From Ramlibacter cellulosilyticus (GTDB lineage: Bacteria > Pseudomonadota > Gammaproteobacteria > Burkholderiales > Burkholderiaceae_C), in assembly GCF_014297465.1 (NCBI RefSeq), contig NZ_JACORT010000002.1, forward strand, positions 248,001 to 312,000: a stretch of 64,000 nt of DNA, written 5' to 3'. Positions 1-7,069 of this stretch are shown piece after piece. The notes under the pieces were generated by a model that saw only the letters and a program-made list of their open reading frames with translations, was not told where the DNA came from and searched no databases. Position 1 is the first letter of the stretch; every line of letters starts with the position of its first letter. A program made the translations under genes and the position numbers.

Positions 1-423
1 CTGGCCGGCGGCCAGTCGGCGGCCAACGACGACGGCGAGCCGGGCGGGACCGCAGGGCGGCCGATGCTGGAGGTGCTGCGGCACCAGCAGCTCGAAGGCG
101 TGCTGGCGACCGTCGTGCGCTACTTCGGCGGCGTGAAGCTCGGGGCGGGGGGCCTGGTGCGGGCGTACACGGATGCGGTGGCGCAGGCGTTGCTGGGGGC
201 GGAGAAGGTCACGCTCCAGAAGCTGGTGCAGCTCGCGTGCACCGTCCCTTATGCGCAGGAGGGGCTCGTCCGGCGGGTGCTGCAGGAAGCGGGGGCCGCG
301 CTCGGCGAGGTGGTGCACGGCGAAAGCGTGGAGATCGCGTTCAGCGTGCCGGAGGATGTGGTGGCGGGATTGCGGGCGCGATTGAACGAAGTGGGGCAGG
401 GGCAGCTCGCGTGGCTCGCCTAG
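1..423 (+). CDS. YigZ/IMPACT family protein, C-terminal part (5' end outside window)
   Basis: The reading frame is open from base 1 and stops at TAG 421-423, so only about 140 C-terminal residues are visible; the family is usually near 200. The visible part opens with the family signature DDGEPGGTAGRPM (visible residues 10-22), followed by VVRYFGGVKLGAGGLVRAYT, which identifies the UPF0029/IMPACT fold. The last 65 residues fit the small C-terminal DUF1949 domain. The biochemical role of bacterial YigZ is unsettled; eukaryotic IMPACT modulates Gcn2. It converges on the DUF72 gene, with a palindromic repeat between them. The internal ATG at base 64 lies inside the conserved motif and is not the real start. 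Confidence 0.88.
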   Translation: MAGGQSAANDDGEPGGTAGRPMLEVLRHQQLEGVLATVVRYFGGVKLGAGGLVRAYTDAVAQALLGAEKVTLQKLVQLACTVPYAQEGLVRRVLQEAGAALGEVVHGESVEIAFSVPEDVVAGLRARLNEVGQGQLAWLA

Positions 424-559
424 CGGTGGGGTTCGCTGGCGCCCACCTGCCGGCGCCGGCGCGCTGCCACCCTACGAGAAGGCAGCCTTCCCGCGCATGA
501 CGGTATTTGTAGGGTGGCGCGGCGAAGCCGTGGAAGGTGAGCGCCAGCGAACCCCACCG
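424..559. repeat. Dispersed palindromic repeat, family A, copy 1
   Basis: Two arms of about 50 bp face each other. The left arm begins CGGTGGGGTTCGCTGG and ends CCACCCTAC (to 475). The right arm begins GTAGGGTGGCGCGGC at 509 and ends CGAACCCCACCG. Related pairs occur at 11644-11775 and 39742-39864. This copy fills the gap between the convergent yigZ-like and DUF72 genes and could fold as a long RNA hairpin on either transcript. I see no target-site duplication or transposase. Confidence 0.85.
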
Positions 560-563
560 ATCC

Positions 564-1310
564 TCAACCCAGCTGCTTCAGGAACTCCATCGCCGCCGCG
601 GGCGCCCGCTCCTTGGCCCCATTGATGAAATACACGAACGCCTCGTTCGCTTCCCCCATCTCCGCCCACTCCTTCGCGCCTTCCACCCACGGCCGCAACG
701 CCTCCGGCGCATACCCCGTCGCGCAATCCGCCTCGCTGCGCATCAGCCGCAGGTAGGCCAGCTCGCTCTTCGCATGCGGGATTGCCGGGAACTTCGGCGA
801 ATCCGTGTAGACGGTCGTGCACCCGTGCCGCGCCAGCAGCTCCAGGTATTCCTCCGTCGCGAAGCTCTCGTGCCGCACGTCCAGCACGTGGCGCAAGGGC
901 CGGCCCTCCACTTCGCGCGGCAGCAGCTTCAGGAAGCTCTCGACCTCCTCCGCCACGAAGCGCTTGGTCGGCATGAACTGCCACACGAGCGGCCCCAGCT
1001 TGTCCCCGAGCTGCGCGATGCCGCTGCCCGTGAAGCGGTCCACGCCCTCCTGCGCCGTGCCCAGGTCCTTGCGGTGGGTGGTGAAGCGGTGCGCCTTGAG
1101 GCTGAACACGAAGCCGTCCGGCGTCTCGTCGCGCCACTTCGCGAAAGTGTCCGGCTTGAAGGTGCTGTAGAAGGTGCCGTTGACCTCGATGGCGGTGAGC
1201 TGGCGGCTCGCGTAGTGCAGCTCGCGGCTGTGCGGCAGGCCGGCCGGATAGAAGTTGTCGCGCCAGGGCTCGAAGGTCCAGCCGCCGACGCCCACATGGA
1301 TGCGGGGCAT
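564..1310 (-). CDS. DUF72 domain protein (YecE-like)
   Basis: A 248-residue protein matching the DUF72/YecE family in length and motifs. It starts with IHVGVGGWTFEPWR and has IEVNGTFYS near residue 45 and FSLKAHRFTTHRKDL near residue 70. The family forms a TIM-barrel-like fold; its function is unknown. The start ATG at 1310 has no Shine-Dalgarno sequence. The 37 bases upstream, read on this strand, are C-rich degenerate CCCTAG/CCCTAAC heptamers, mirroring the perfect heptamer array before the divergent M20 gene. Its 3' end abuts family A repeat copy 1. Confidence 0.9.
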   Translation of the reverse strand: MPRIHVGVGGWTFEPWRDNFYPAGLPHSRELHYASRQLTAIEVNGTFYSTFKPDTFAKWRDETPDGFVFSLKAHRFTTHRKDLGTAQEGVDRFTGSGIAQLGDKLGPLVWQFMPTKRFVAEEVESFLKLLPREVEGRPLRHVLDVRHESFATEEYLELLARHGCTTVYTDSPKFPAIPHAKSELAYLRLMRSEADCATGYAPEALRPWVEGAKEWAEMGEANEAFVYFINGAKERAPAAAMEFLKQLG

Positions 1311-1347
1311 GAGAGGGGTGAGGGTCTAGGGGTTAGGGACTAGAGGG
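1311..1347 (-). repeat. Degenerate C-rich heptamers upstream of the DUF72 start
   Basis: Read on the minus strand this stretch contains CCCTCTAG, CCCTAAC, CCCTAGA and CCCTCAC in near-7-bp phase and runs directly into the DUF72 start codon. It looks like a decayed, oppositely oriented relative of the perfect array at 1394-1460. It takes the place where a ribosome binding site would be expected. Confidence 0.6.
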
Positions 1348-1393
1348 AATCGACGTCATGCTAGCCCAGCGCCAACGCACCGCGTACAGTAAT

Positions 1394-1460
1394 CCCTAGC
1401 CCCTAGCCCCTAGCCCCTAGCCCCTAGCCCCTAGCCCCTAGCCCCTAGCCCCTAGCCCCT
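1394..1460 (+). repeat. Perfect 7-bp tandem repeat (CCCCTAG)n, about nine units
   Basis: CTAG recurs exactly every 7 bp, at 1396, 1403, 1410, 1417, 1424, 1431, 1438, 1445 and 1452, with CCC(C) between. The array ends 5 bases before the M20 peptidase ATG (1466) and so occupies the Shine-Dalgarno position. The complementary strand (GGGGCTA repeated) is a textbook intramolecular G-quadruplex motif. The unit is not a multiple of three, but the array lies outside the coding frame, so length changes would alter leader spacing rather than frame. Confidence 0.95.
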
Positions 1461-1465
1461 CCGCC

Positions 1466-2938
1466 ATGAACGCCCCCCTCCACCGCGAACTCCCGCCCAC
1501 CGTGCTCGACAGCGCCCGCGCCCTGGACCAGGTGACGCAGAAGTGGGACGCCGACATCGTCCGCCAGCTCACCGACTACATCGCCATTCCCGCCAAGTCG
1601 CCGGGCTTCGATCCGCAGTGGCAGCAGCACGGCTACATCGACACGGTGCTGCGCAACGCGGCGAGCTGGGTCGAGGCGCAGAAGGTCGAGGGGCTGAAGC
1701 TGGAGATCGTGCGCCTGGAAGGCCGCACGCCCGTGCTGTTCTTCGAGGTGCCGGCGACCAAGGCGGACAGCCAGCAGACCATCCTGATGTACGGGCACCT
1801 GGACAAGCAGCCGGAGTTCACCGGCTGGCGCAACGACCTCGGCCCGTGGACGCCCAAGTACGAGGACGGCAAGCTCTATGGCCGCGGCGGTGCGGACGAC
1901 GGCTACGCGGTGTACGCGAGCATCGCCGCCCTGCAGGCGCTCAAGGCGCAGGGCAAGCCGCACGCCCGCATCGTTGGCCTCATCGAGACCTGCGAGGAAT
2001 CCGGCTCCTACGACCTGCTGCCCTACGTCGACGCGCTGCGTCCGCGCCTGGGCGACGTGGGCCTGGTGATCTGCCTGGATTCCGGTGCCGGCAACTACGA
2101 CCAGCTGTGGCTCACCACCTCGCTGCGCGGCCTCGCGGGCGGGACGCTCAAGGTGCAGATCCTGACCGAAGGCGTGCACTCCGGCGATGCCTCGGGCCTG
2201 GTGCCTTCCAGCTTCCGCATCATGCGCCAGGTGCTCGATCGCCTGGAGGACAGCAAGACCGGCCGCCTGCTGCCGCAAAGCTTCCACTGCGAGATCCCCG
2301 CGGACCGCCTGGAGCAGGCGAAAGCCACGGCCGCCATCCTTGGCGACGAGGTCTACAAGCGCTTCCCCTGGGCGCACGCGGACTGCGGCGGCTCCACCAC
2401 GTTCGCCCTGCCGACCACCACCGATCCCGTGCAGGCCCTGATCAACCGCACGTGGACGCCCACGCTGTCCGTCACGGGCGCCGAAGGTTTCCCCGCGATG
2501 CAGGACGCCGGCAACGTGCTGCGGCCCTACACCGCCTTCAAGCTGTCGCTGCGCCTGCCCCCGCTGGTGGACGCCGCGGCCGCGGTGCAGGAACTCAAGA
2601 CCCTGCTCGAAGACAACGCGCCCTACCAGGCGAAGGTGACCTTCGAAGGCAGCGGCGCCGCTTCCGGCTGGAACGCGCCGCCCACCACGTCGTGGTTCGA
2701 GCAGGCGCTGAACGCCGCCTCGCTGGCGCATTACGGCGCGCCGGTCGGCTACATCGGCCAGGGCGGCACGATCCCGCTGATGAACATGCTCAGCCAGGGT
2801 TTCCCGCAGGCGCAGATGATGGTGTGCGGCGTGCTGGGTCCGCGCAGCAACGCACACGGGCCGAACGAGTTCCTCCACGTGCCCTACGCCAAGCGCCTGA
2901 CGGCCGCCGTCGCGGAAGTGATGGCACGCATGCCCTGA
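1466..2938 (+). CDS. M20 family metallopeptidase (CPG2/carnosinase-like)
   Basis: A 490-residue zinc-dependent exopeptidase or amidohydrolase of family M20. The metal-site motifs are in the right order: YGHLD with H111 and D113, GRGGADDG with the bridging D144, the general base and ligand pair TCEESG (E177/E178), and a late NAHGPNEF that supplies the C-terminal histidine ligand. The central insert with GVHSGDASG is the dimerisation lid. No signal peptide is seen, so it is probably cytoplasmic; the likely substrate is a dipeptide or N-acyl amino acid. The start is chosen because upstream sequence is the heptamer array. There is no recognisable ribosome binding site. Confidence 0.9.
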   Translation: MNAPLHRELPPTVLDSARALDQVTQKWDADIVRQLTDYIAIPAKSPGFDPQWQQHGYIDTVLRNAASWVEAQKVEGLKLEIVRLEGRTPVLFFEVPATKADSQQTILMYGHLDKQPEFTGWRNDLGPWTPKYEDGKLYGRGGADDGYAVYASIAALQALKAQGKPHARIVGLIETCEESGSYDLLPYVDALRPRLGDVGLVICLDSGAGNYDQLWLTTSLRGLAGGTLKVQILTEGVHSGDASGLVPSSFRIMRQVLDRLEDSKTGRLLPQSFHCEIPADRLEQAKATAAILGDEVYKRFPWAHADCGGSTTFALPTTTDPVQALINRTWTPTLSVTGAEGFPAMQDAGNVLRPYTAFKLSLRLPPLVDAAAAVQELKTLLEDNAPYQAKVTFEGSGAASGWNAPPTTSWFEQALNAASLAHYGAPVGYIGQGGTIPLMNMLSQGFPQAQMMVCGVLGPRSNAHGPNEFLHVPYAKRLTAAVAEVMARMP

Positions 2939-2991
2939 GTGCCGTCCGGCGCCGCGTTCTCCGGGACGGAACGATTGCACCAATCGGGGCA

Positions 2992-3019
2992 TTGACACCG
3001 GCAACGCCTCGGCCATGAT
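2992..3019 (+). promoter_or_regulatory. Candidate sigma-70 promoter of the alpha/beta hydrolase gene
   Basis: A perfect -35 box TTGACA (2992-2997) is followed 16 bases later by CATGAT (3014-3019, four of six consensus). Transcription would begin near 3026, only about three bases before the ATG at 3029. That suggests a leaderless mRNA, and no Shine-Dalgarno sequence is present. Inferred from pattern only. Confidence 0.45.
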
Positions 3020-3028
3020 TCGGCCCCG

Positions 3029-3877
3029 ATGAGCCACGCTGGCGCCGAGTCCACGCTATCCACGTTCACCGCCAGCGACGGCGACAACCTCGCGGTGCAG
3101 GACTGGTATTTGCCGGACGGCGCCCGGCAGCGCGGCGCCGTGCTGGTGGTCCACGGCCTGGGCGAGCACGCGGGGCGCTACGACGAACTCGCGCGCGTGC
3201 TCAATGCGTGGGGCTTCGCGGTGCGCAGCTACGACCAGTACGGCCACGGCGAATCCGACGGCACGCGCGGCGGCCTGCCGCACGCCAACCGCCTGCTCGA
3301 CGACCTCGCCGACCTGGTCGAAAGCACGCGCGTGCGCAACCCCGGCATGCCGCTGATCGTGCTGGGGCACAGCCTGGGCGGGCTGGTGGCGGCGAGCTTC
3401 GTCGCGCGCACCCTGCATGCCGTCGACGGCCTGGTGCTGTCCTCCCCCGCGCTGGCCATGCGCCTCGGGCCCGTGCAGCGCCTGCTGATGGCCATCGTGC
3501 CGCGCATCGCCCCGAACCTCACGGTGGGCAACGGCCTCGACCCGCAGTACCTCTCGCACGACCGGCGCGTCGTGCAGGCCTACCTGAACGACCCGCGCGT
3601 GCACGACCGCATTTCCGGCCGGCTGGCGCTGTTCATGGAGGAAGAGCAGGCGCTGGTGCGCTCGCGCGCGCCGTCCTGGAACGTGCCCACGCTGCTGATG
3701 TACGCGGGTGAAGACCACATGGTCGACCCCGGAGGCAGCGAGTTCTTCGCCGCCACGGCGCCGCGCCAGGTCCTGAGCGCGCGCCGCTTCGAGGGCCTGT
3801 ACCACGAGATCCTCAACGAGCGCGATGCGCAGCCCGTCTATGCGTGCCTGAAGCAGTGGCTGGATGCGCGGTTCTGA
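3029..3877 (+). CDS. Alpha/beta hydrolase, monoacylglycerol lipase/lysophospholipase-like
   Basis: A 282-residue serine hydrolase of the Hydrolase_4 (monoglyceride lipase, PldB-like) family. VLVVHGLGEHAGRY (residues 38-51) is the oxyanion/cap signature, YDQYGHGESDG follows, and GHSLGG carries the nucleophile S115. The acid is likely in YAGEDHMVDP and the base histidine in GLYHEIL near the C-terminus. No signal peptide is obvious. It stands alone between the M20 gene and repeat B1. The ATG at 3029 lacks a ribosome binding site and sits just below a TTGACA promoter. Lipase versus lysophospholipase activity cannot be told from sequence. Confidence 0.88.
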   Translation: MSHAGAESTLSTFTASDGDNLAVQDWYLPDGARQRGAVLVVHGLGEHAGRYDELARVLNAWGFAVRSYDQYGHGESDGTRGGLPHANRLLDDLADLVESTRVRNPGMPLIVLGHSLGGLVAASFVARTLHAVDGLVLSSPALAMRLGPVQRLLMAIVPRIAPNLTVGNGLDPQYLSHDRRVVQAYLNDPRVHDRISGRLALFMEEEQALVRSRAPSWNVPTLLMYAGEDHMVDPGGSEFFAATAPRQVLSARRFEGLYHEILNERDAQPVYACLKQWLDARF

Positions 3878-3917
3878 GGCTGGTGGGCGAGGTTTCCCTG
3901 ATCGGTTGCAGGAGTTC

Positions 3918-4001
3918 GTAGGCTGGGTTGCGCGCAAGCGCACCCCAGCAAAGCCGCACCGCGCGTGAAAGCTGGGGTGCGCTTCGCGCAACCCAGCCTA
4001 C
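3918..4001. repeat. Dispersed palindromic repeat, family B, copy 1 (inverted pair)
   Basis: The left arm starts GTAGGCTGGGTTGCGCG and ends CACCCCAGC; the right arm is its near-perfect inverse ending CAACCCAGCCTAC at 4001. It lies between the 3' ends of the convergent hydrolase and MFS genes. Further copies are at 58634-58664 (single arm) and 62631-62709 (perfect pair). Confidence 0.85.
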
Positions 4002-4020
4002 GGGCGGGGCCACGCCGTCC

Positions 4021-5190
4021 TCACGCCGTCGCCGGACGCGCGTTCCTGAACGCCAGCCACGCCAGCCCCGCGGCCACCAGCGCCACCGGCACCAGCGAGC
4101 CCAGGTTCAGCCAGGTCCAGCCCTGCGTGGTCACCAGCACGCCCGAAGCGAACGAGGTGCAGGCCAGCGTGGCGAAGATGAAGAAGTTCAGCGCCGCCTG
4201 CGCGCGGTCCTTCTCCTCCGGCGCATAGGCGGTGAGCGACAGCGTGGTGCTGCCGGTGAAGAGGAAGTTCCAGCCCAGTCCCAGCAGGAAGAGCGCGACG
4301 CCGAAGTGCCGCAGCTCCACGCCGGAGAGCGCGATCGCGATGCAGGCCACGTTGAGCGCCACGCCCACCGCCATCACCGGCAGCGCGCCGAAGCGCTTGA
4401 TCAGGTGCCCCGTGAAGAAGCCGGGCGCGAACATGCCGATCACGTGCCATTCCAGCACGAAGGCGGCGTCGGAGAACGGCAGGCCGCACTGCTGCATGGC
4501 CAGCGGCGTGGCCGCCATCAGCAGGTTCATCACGCCGTAGCCCAGGGCGCCGGCGAGCGCCGCGACGAGGAAGGTGGGTTGCCGCAGCAACTGCGCGACG
4601 CTGCGCCCAGCCCGCTTCGCCGCGACGGCCGCCACCGGCGGGAAGCGCATGAACGCCAGCAGCACCAGGGCCAGCGCCGCGACGCCGCACAGCGCGAGAT
4701 ACGCCCCGGTGAAAGGCGTGGCCGCCCAGTCGCGGGTGGCGGACGCCAGGTTCGGGCCGACCACGGCGCCGATCAGGCCGCCGGCCATCACGAGCGACAC
4801 GGCCTTCTCGCGCGCGGAGGGCTCGGCGAGTTCCGCGGAGGCGAAGCGGTACAGGCTCGCGTTGGCGGCATAGTAGCCGGCGACCACCGTCCCGGCGCAC
4901 AGCAGCCAGAACTGGCGCGTGCTCGCCGCGAAGGCGCACAGCAGCGCGGAGCCCATCGCCACCACCAGCCCCATCTGGAACGCACGCCGCCGCCCCAGCC
5001 GCGCCTGGCTGCGCGCGACCAGCCCGGTGCACATCGCGCTCCCCACCACGTAACCCATCACGGGCAGCGTTGCCATCCACGCATACGGCGCGAGCTGCAG
5101 CCCCACCAGACCGTTGATCGCGATGAAGGTGACGTTGTTCGTGAGGAACAGGCCTTGCAGCACCGCGAGCAGCCAGAGGTTGCGGTTCAT
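4021..5190 (-). CDS. MFS transporter
   Basis: A 389-residue, roughly 12-helix major facilitator. It begins MNRNLWLLAVLQGLFLTNN, and the loop after helix 2 carries ARSQARLGRRRAF, a variant of the MFS A-motif. The ATG (5190-5188) overlaps the rsmE stop as ATGA, so it is translated by coupling as the third gene of amgK-rsmE-MFS. A longer upstream open frame is only a shadow of rsmE. The substrate is unknown; sugar or drug efflux cannot be separated. Confidence 0.85.
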   Translation of the reverse strand: MNRNLWLLAVLQGLFLTNNVTFIAINGLVGLQLAPYAWMATLPVMGYVVGSAMCTGLVARSQARLGRRRAFQMGLVVAMGSALLCAFAASTRQFWLLCAGTVVAGYYAANASLYRFASAELAEPSAREKAVSLVMAGGLIGAVVGPNLASATRDWAATPFTGAYLALCGVAALALVLLAFMRFPPVAAVAAKRAGRSVAQLLRQPTFLVAALAGALGYGVMNLLMAATPLAMQQCGLPFSDAAFVLEWHVIGMFAPGFFTGHLIKRFGALPVMAVGVALNVACIAIALSGVELRHFGVALFLLGLGWNFLFTGSTTLSLTAYAPEEKDRAQAALNFFIFATLACTSFASGVLVTTQGWTWLNLGSLVPVALVAAGLAWLAFRNARPATA

Positions 5191-5903
5191 GGCGCTCCTT
5201 GCGCGAGGGTCAGGGCCGCGAGTGCAGCAAGGGGGGCCGTCTCCGCGCGCAGCACGCGCGGCCCGAGGTTGACGGGGATCCAGCCGCGGGCGAGGGCCGC
5301 CTGTTCCTCCGCCGGCGCGAGGCCGCCTTCCGGGCCGCTCAGGAGCGTGACCTGCGAGGGACCGGCAAGGGCGCCCAGCGCCTGCGAGCCGTGGGCGAGC
5401 GACAGGATCCACCCGGTGCCCGGCTGCCCCGCGACCCAGGACGCGAGCGGCTGCACGGCGTGCACCGCCGGCACCCGGTTGCGCCCGCACTGCTCGCACG
5501 CGGCGATCGCGATCGACTGCCAGTGCGCCTGCTTCTTCTGGGCGCGCTCGCCGGCGAGGCGCAGCACGCTGCGCTCGCTGACGAGGGGCTGGATGGAGGC
5601 GACGCCGAGCTCGGTGGCCTTCTCCACCAGCCAGTCCATGCGCTCGTTGGCGGGCATGGCCAGCGCCAGGTGCACCGCGACGCCCGCCTCGCGCTCGATG
5701 GCATGGTGCGCACCGACCTGCACGCGGACCTCGCTGCGGCCCATGTGCTCCACCACCGCGTCGTACTCGCCGCCGCGGCCGTCGAACAGGGTCACCCCGT
5801 CGCCGGGCTGCAGCCGCAGCACCTGCACATGGCGTGCCGCCCCCGGCGGCAGGGCGATGGAGGCGCCGCTCGCGAGGGGCTCGCCGCAGTGCAGCCGCGG
5901 CAC
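5187..5903 (-). CDS. rsmE: 16S rRNA (uracil-1498-N3)-methyltransferase RsmE
   Basis: A SPOUT-class methyltransferase that methylates U1498 of 16S rRNA. With the GTG start at 5903 it is 238 residues, the normal family length, and begins VPRLHCGEPL as family members do. An N-terminal PUA-like part is followed by the knot, with LLSGPEGGLAPAE and LGPRVLRAETAPLAAL forming the AdoMet site. It starts 5 bases after the amgK stop and overlaps the MFS start, so the three genes form one operon. A longer upstream extension overlaps amgK out of frame and is rejected. Confidence 0.9.
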   Translation of the reverse strand: MPRLHCGEPLASGASIALPPGAARHVQVLRLQPGDGVTLFDGRGGEYDAVVEHMGRSEVRVQVGAHHAIEREAGVAVHLALAMPANERMDWLVEKATELGVASIQPLVSERSVLRLAGERAQKKQAHWQSIAIAACEQCGRNRVPAVHAVQPLASWVAGQPGTGWILSLAHGSQALGALAGPSQVTLLSGPEGGLAPAEEQAALARGWIPVNLGPRVLRAETAPLAALAALTLAQGAP

Positions 5904-5908
5904 GGCGC

Positions 5909-7006
5909 TCAGACGCGCCCGAAGGCGAAGCCGGTCACCGCGTCGCTGCCTTCGACCTGGTCGATCAGGCGCGCGAGCGGCGCCAGCTCGCGGTAACGGT
6001 TGCAGGCGGCGCGGATGTAGGCGATGAAGCGCGGCGCGTCGGCGAGGTACTTCGGCTTGCCGTCGCGCAGCGTCAGGCGCGCGAAGATGCCCGCGACCTT
6101 GAGGTGGCGCTGCAGCCCCATCCACTCGACGGCCCGGTAGAACTCGCCGAAATCGGCGTCCACCGGCAGGCCGGCCTTCTGCGCCTTTTCCCAGTAGCGC
6201 ACGGTGATGTCCAGCACGAACTCCTCGTCCCAGCTCAGGAACGCATCGCGCATCAGGCAGGCGATGTCGTAGGTGATGGGGCCGTGCACCGCGTCCTGGA
6301 AGTCCAGCACGCCGAGGCGGGGCTCCGCCGGGTCGCGCGGCATCATCAGGTTGCGCGGCATGAAGTCGCGGTGCACGTACACGCCGGGCGAGGCGAGGTT
6401 GCGCGCCATGATCAGCTTGAACTGCTGGTCCAGGGTCTGGCGCTGCGCCTCGGTCAGTTCCACCCCGCGGTGCTTCTGCAGGTACCAGTCGGGAAAGAGC
6501 GACAGCTCGCGCGCGAGCAGCGCCTCGTCGTACGGCGGCAGCACGCCCGGCTTGGACGCGAGCTGCCAGGCGATGAGCGCGTCCACCGCGCGCAGGTAAA
6601 GCCCCTGCGTCGCCCGGGTCGGCTCCGCGTCGACCGCCTCGATCATGGTGCGGTCGCCGAGGTCGTCCAGCAGCATGAAGCCCTGCGGCGCGTCCCAGGC
6701 CAGCACGCGCGGGACGTTCAGGCCGGCATCGGCCATCAGGCCGGCCACCTTCACGAAGGGCGCGCAGTCCTCCCGGTCGGGCGGGGCGTCCATGACGATG
6801 TAACTGCCGCCGGCGCCGTCCACGCGCAGGTAGCGGCGGAAGCTCGCATCGGCGGACGCCGGCCGGACCGTATCGGCCTGCAACGCATGGGCAGGCGCGA
6901 CGCTGGCCAGCCAGTCACGGAAAGCGGCTTCGCGCCGGGGGTCGCTCCAGGTCACCGCCGCTTGCGCGGACGCCGCCCGGGAAGGGGTTTGCGCGGAATC
7001 GCTCAT
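5909..7006 (-). CDS. amgK: N-acetylmuramate/N-acetylglucosamine anomeric kinase AmgK (aminoglycoside phosphotransferase fold)
   Basis: A 365-residue APH-fold sugar kinase. AmgK phosphorylates MurNAc/GlcNAc at the anomeric carbon in the peptidoglycan recycling route that bypasses de novo UDP-MurNAc synthesis. The Brenner motif VYVHRDFMPRNLM and the metal-binding VLDFQDAVHGPITYD are clear. The position, divergent from lptD, matches amgK in Pseudomonas and other proteobacteria and supports the name over a generic phosphotransferase. Its usual partner murU is not adjacent; it lies at 29101-29799. The 63-bp gap to lptD must hold both promoters. Confidence 0.85.
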   Translation of the reverse strand: MSDSAQTPSRAASAQAAVTWSDPRREAAFRDWLASVAPAHALQADTVRPASADASFRRYLRVDGAGGSYIVMDAPPDREDCAPFVKVAGLMADAGLNVPRVLAWDAPQGFMLLDDLGDRTMIEAVDAEPTRATQGLYLRAVDALIAWQLASKPGVLPPYDEALLARELSLFPDWYLQKHRGVELTEAQRQTLDQQFKLIMARNLASPGVYVHRDFMPRNLMMPRDPAEPRLGVLDFQDAVHGPITYDIACLMRDAFLSWDEEFVLDITVRYWEKAQKAGLPVDADFGEFYRAVEWMGLQRHLKVAGIFARLTLRDGKPKYLADAPRFIAYIRAACNRYRELAPLARLIDQVEGSDAVTGFAFGRV

Positions 7007-7069
7007 GGATAATCGATTCTACAAATCCAACGTGGCGCGCCTCGCGGGCGCCCGGGTCCAAGAACCCCG

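Noticed and set aside
1394..1460. CRISPR array
   Set aside because: Units are 7 bp with no spacers and no cas genes; it is a simple tandem repeat.
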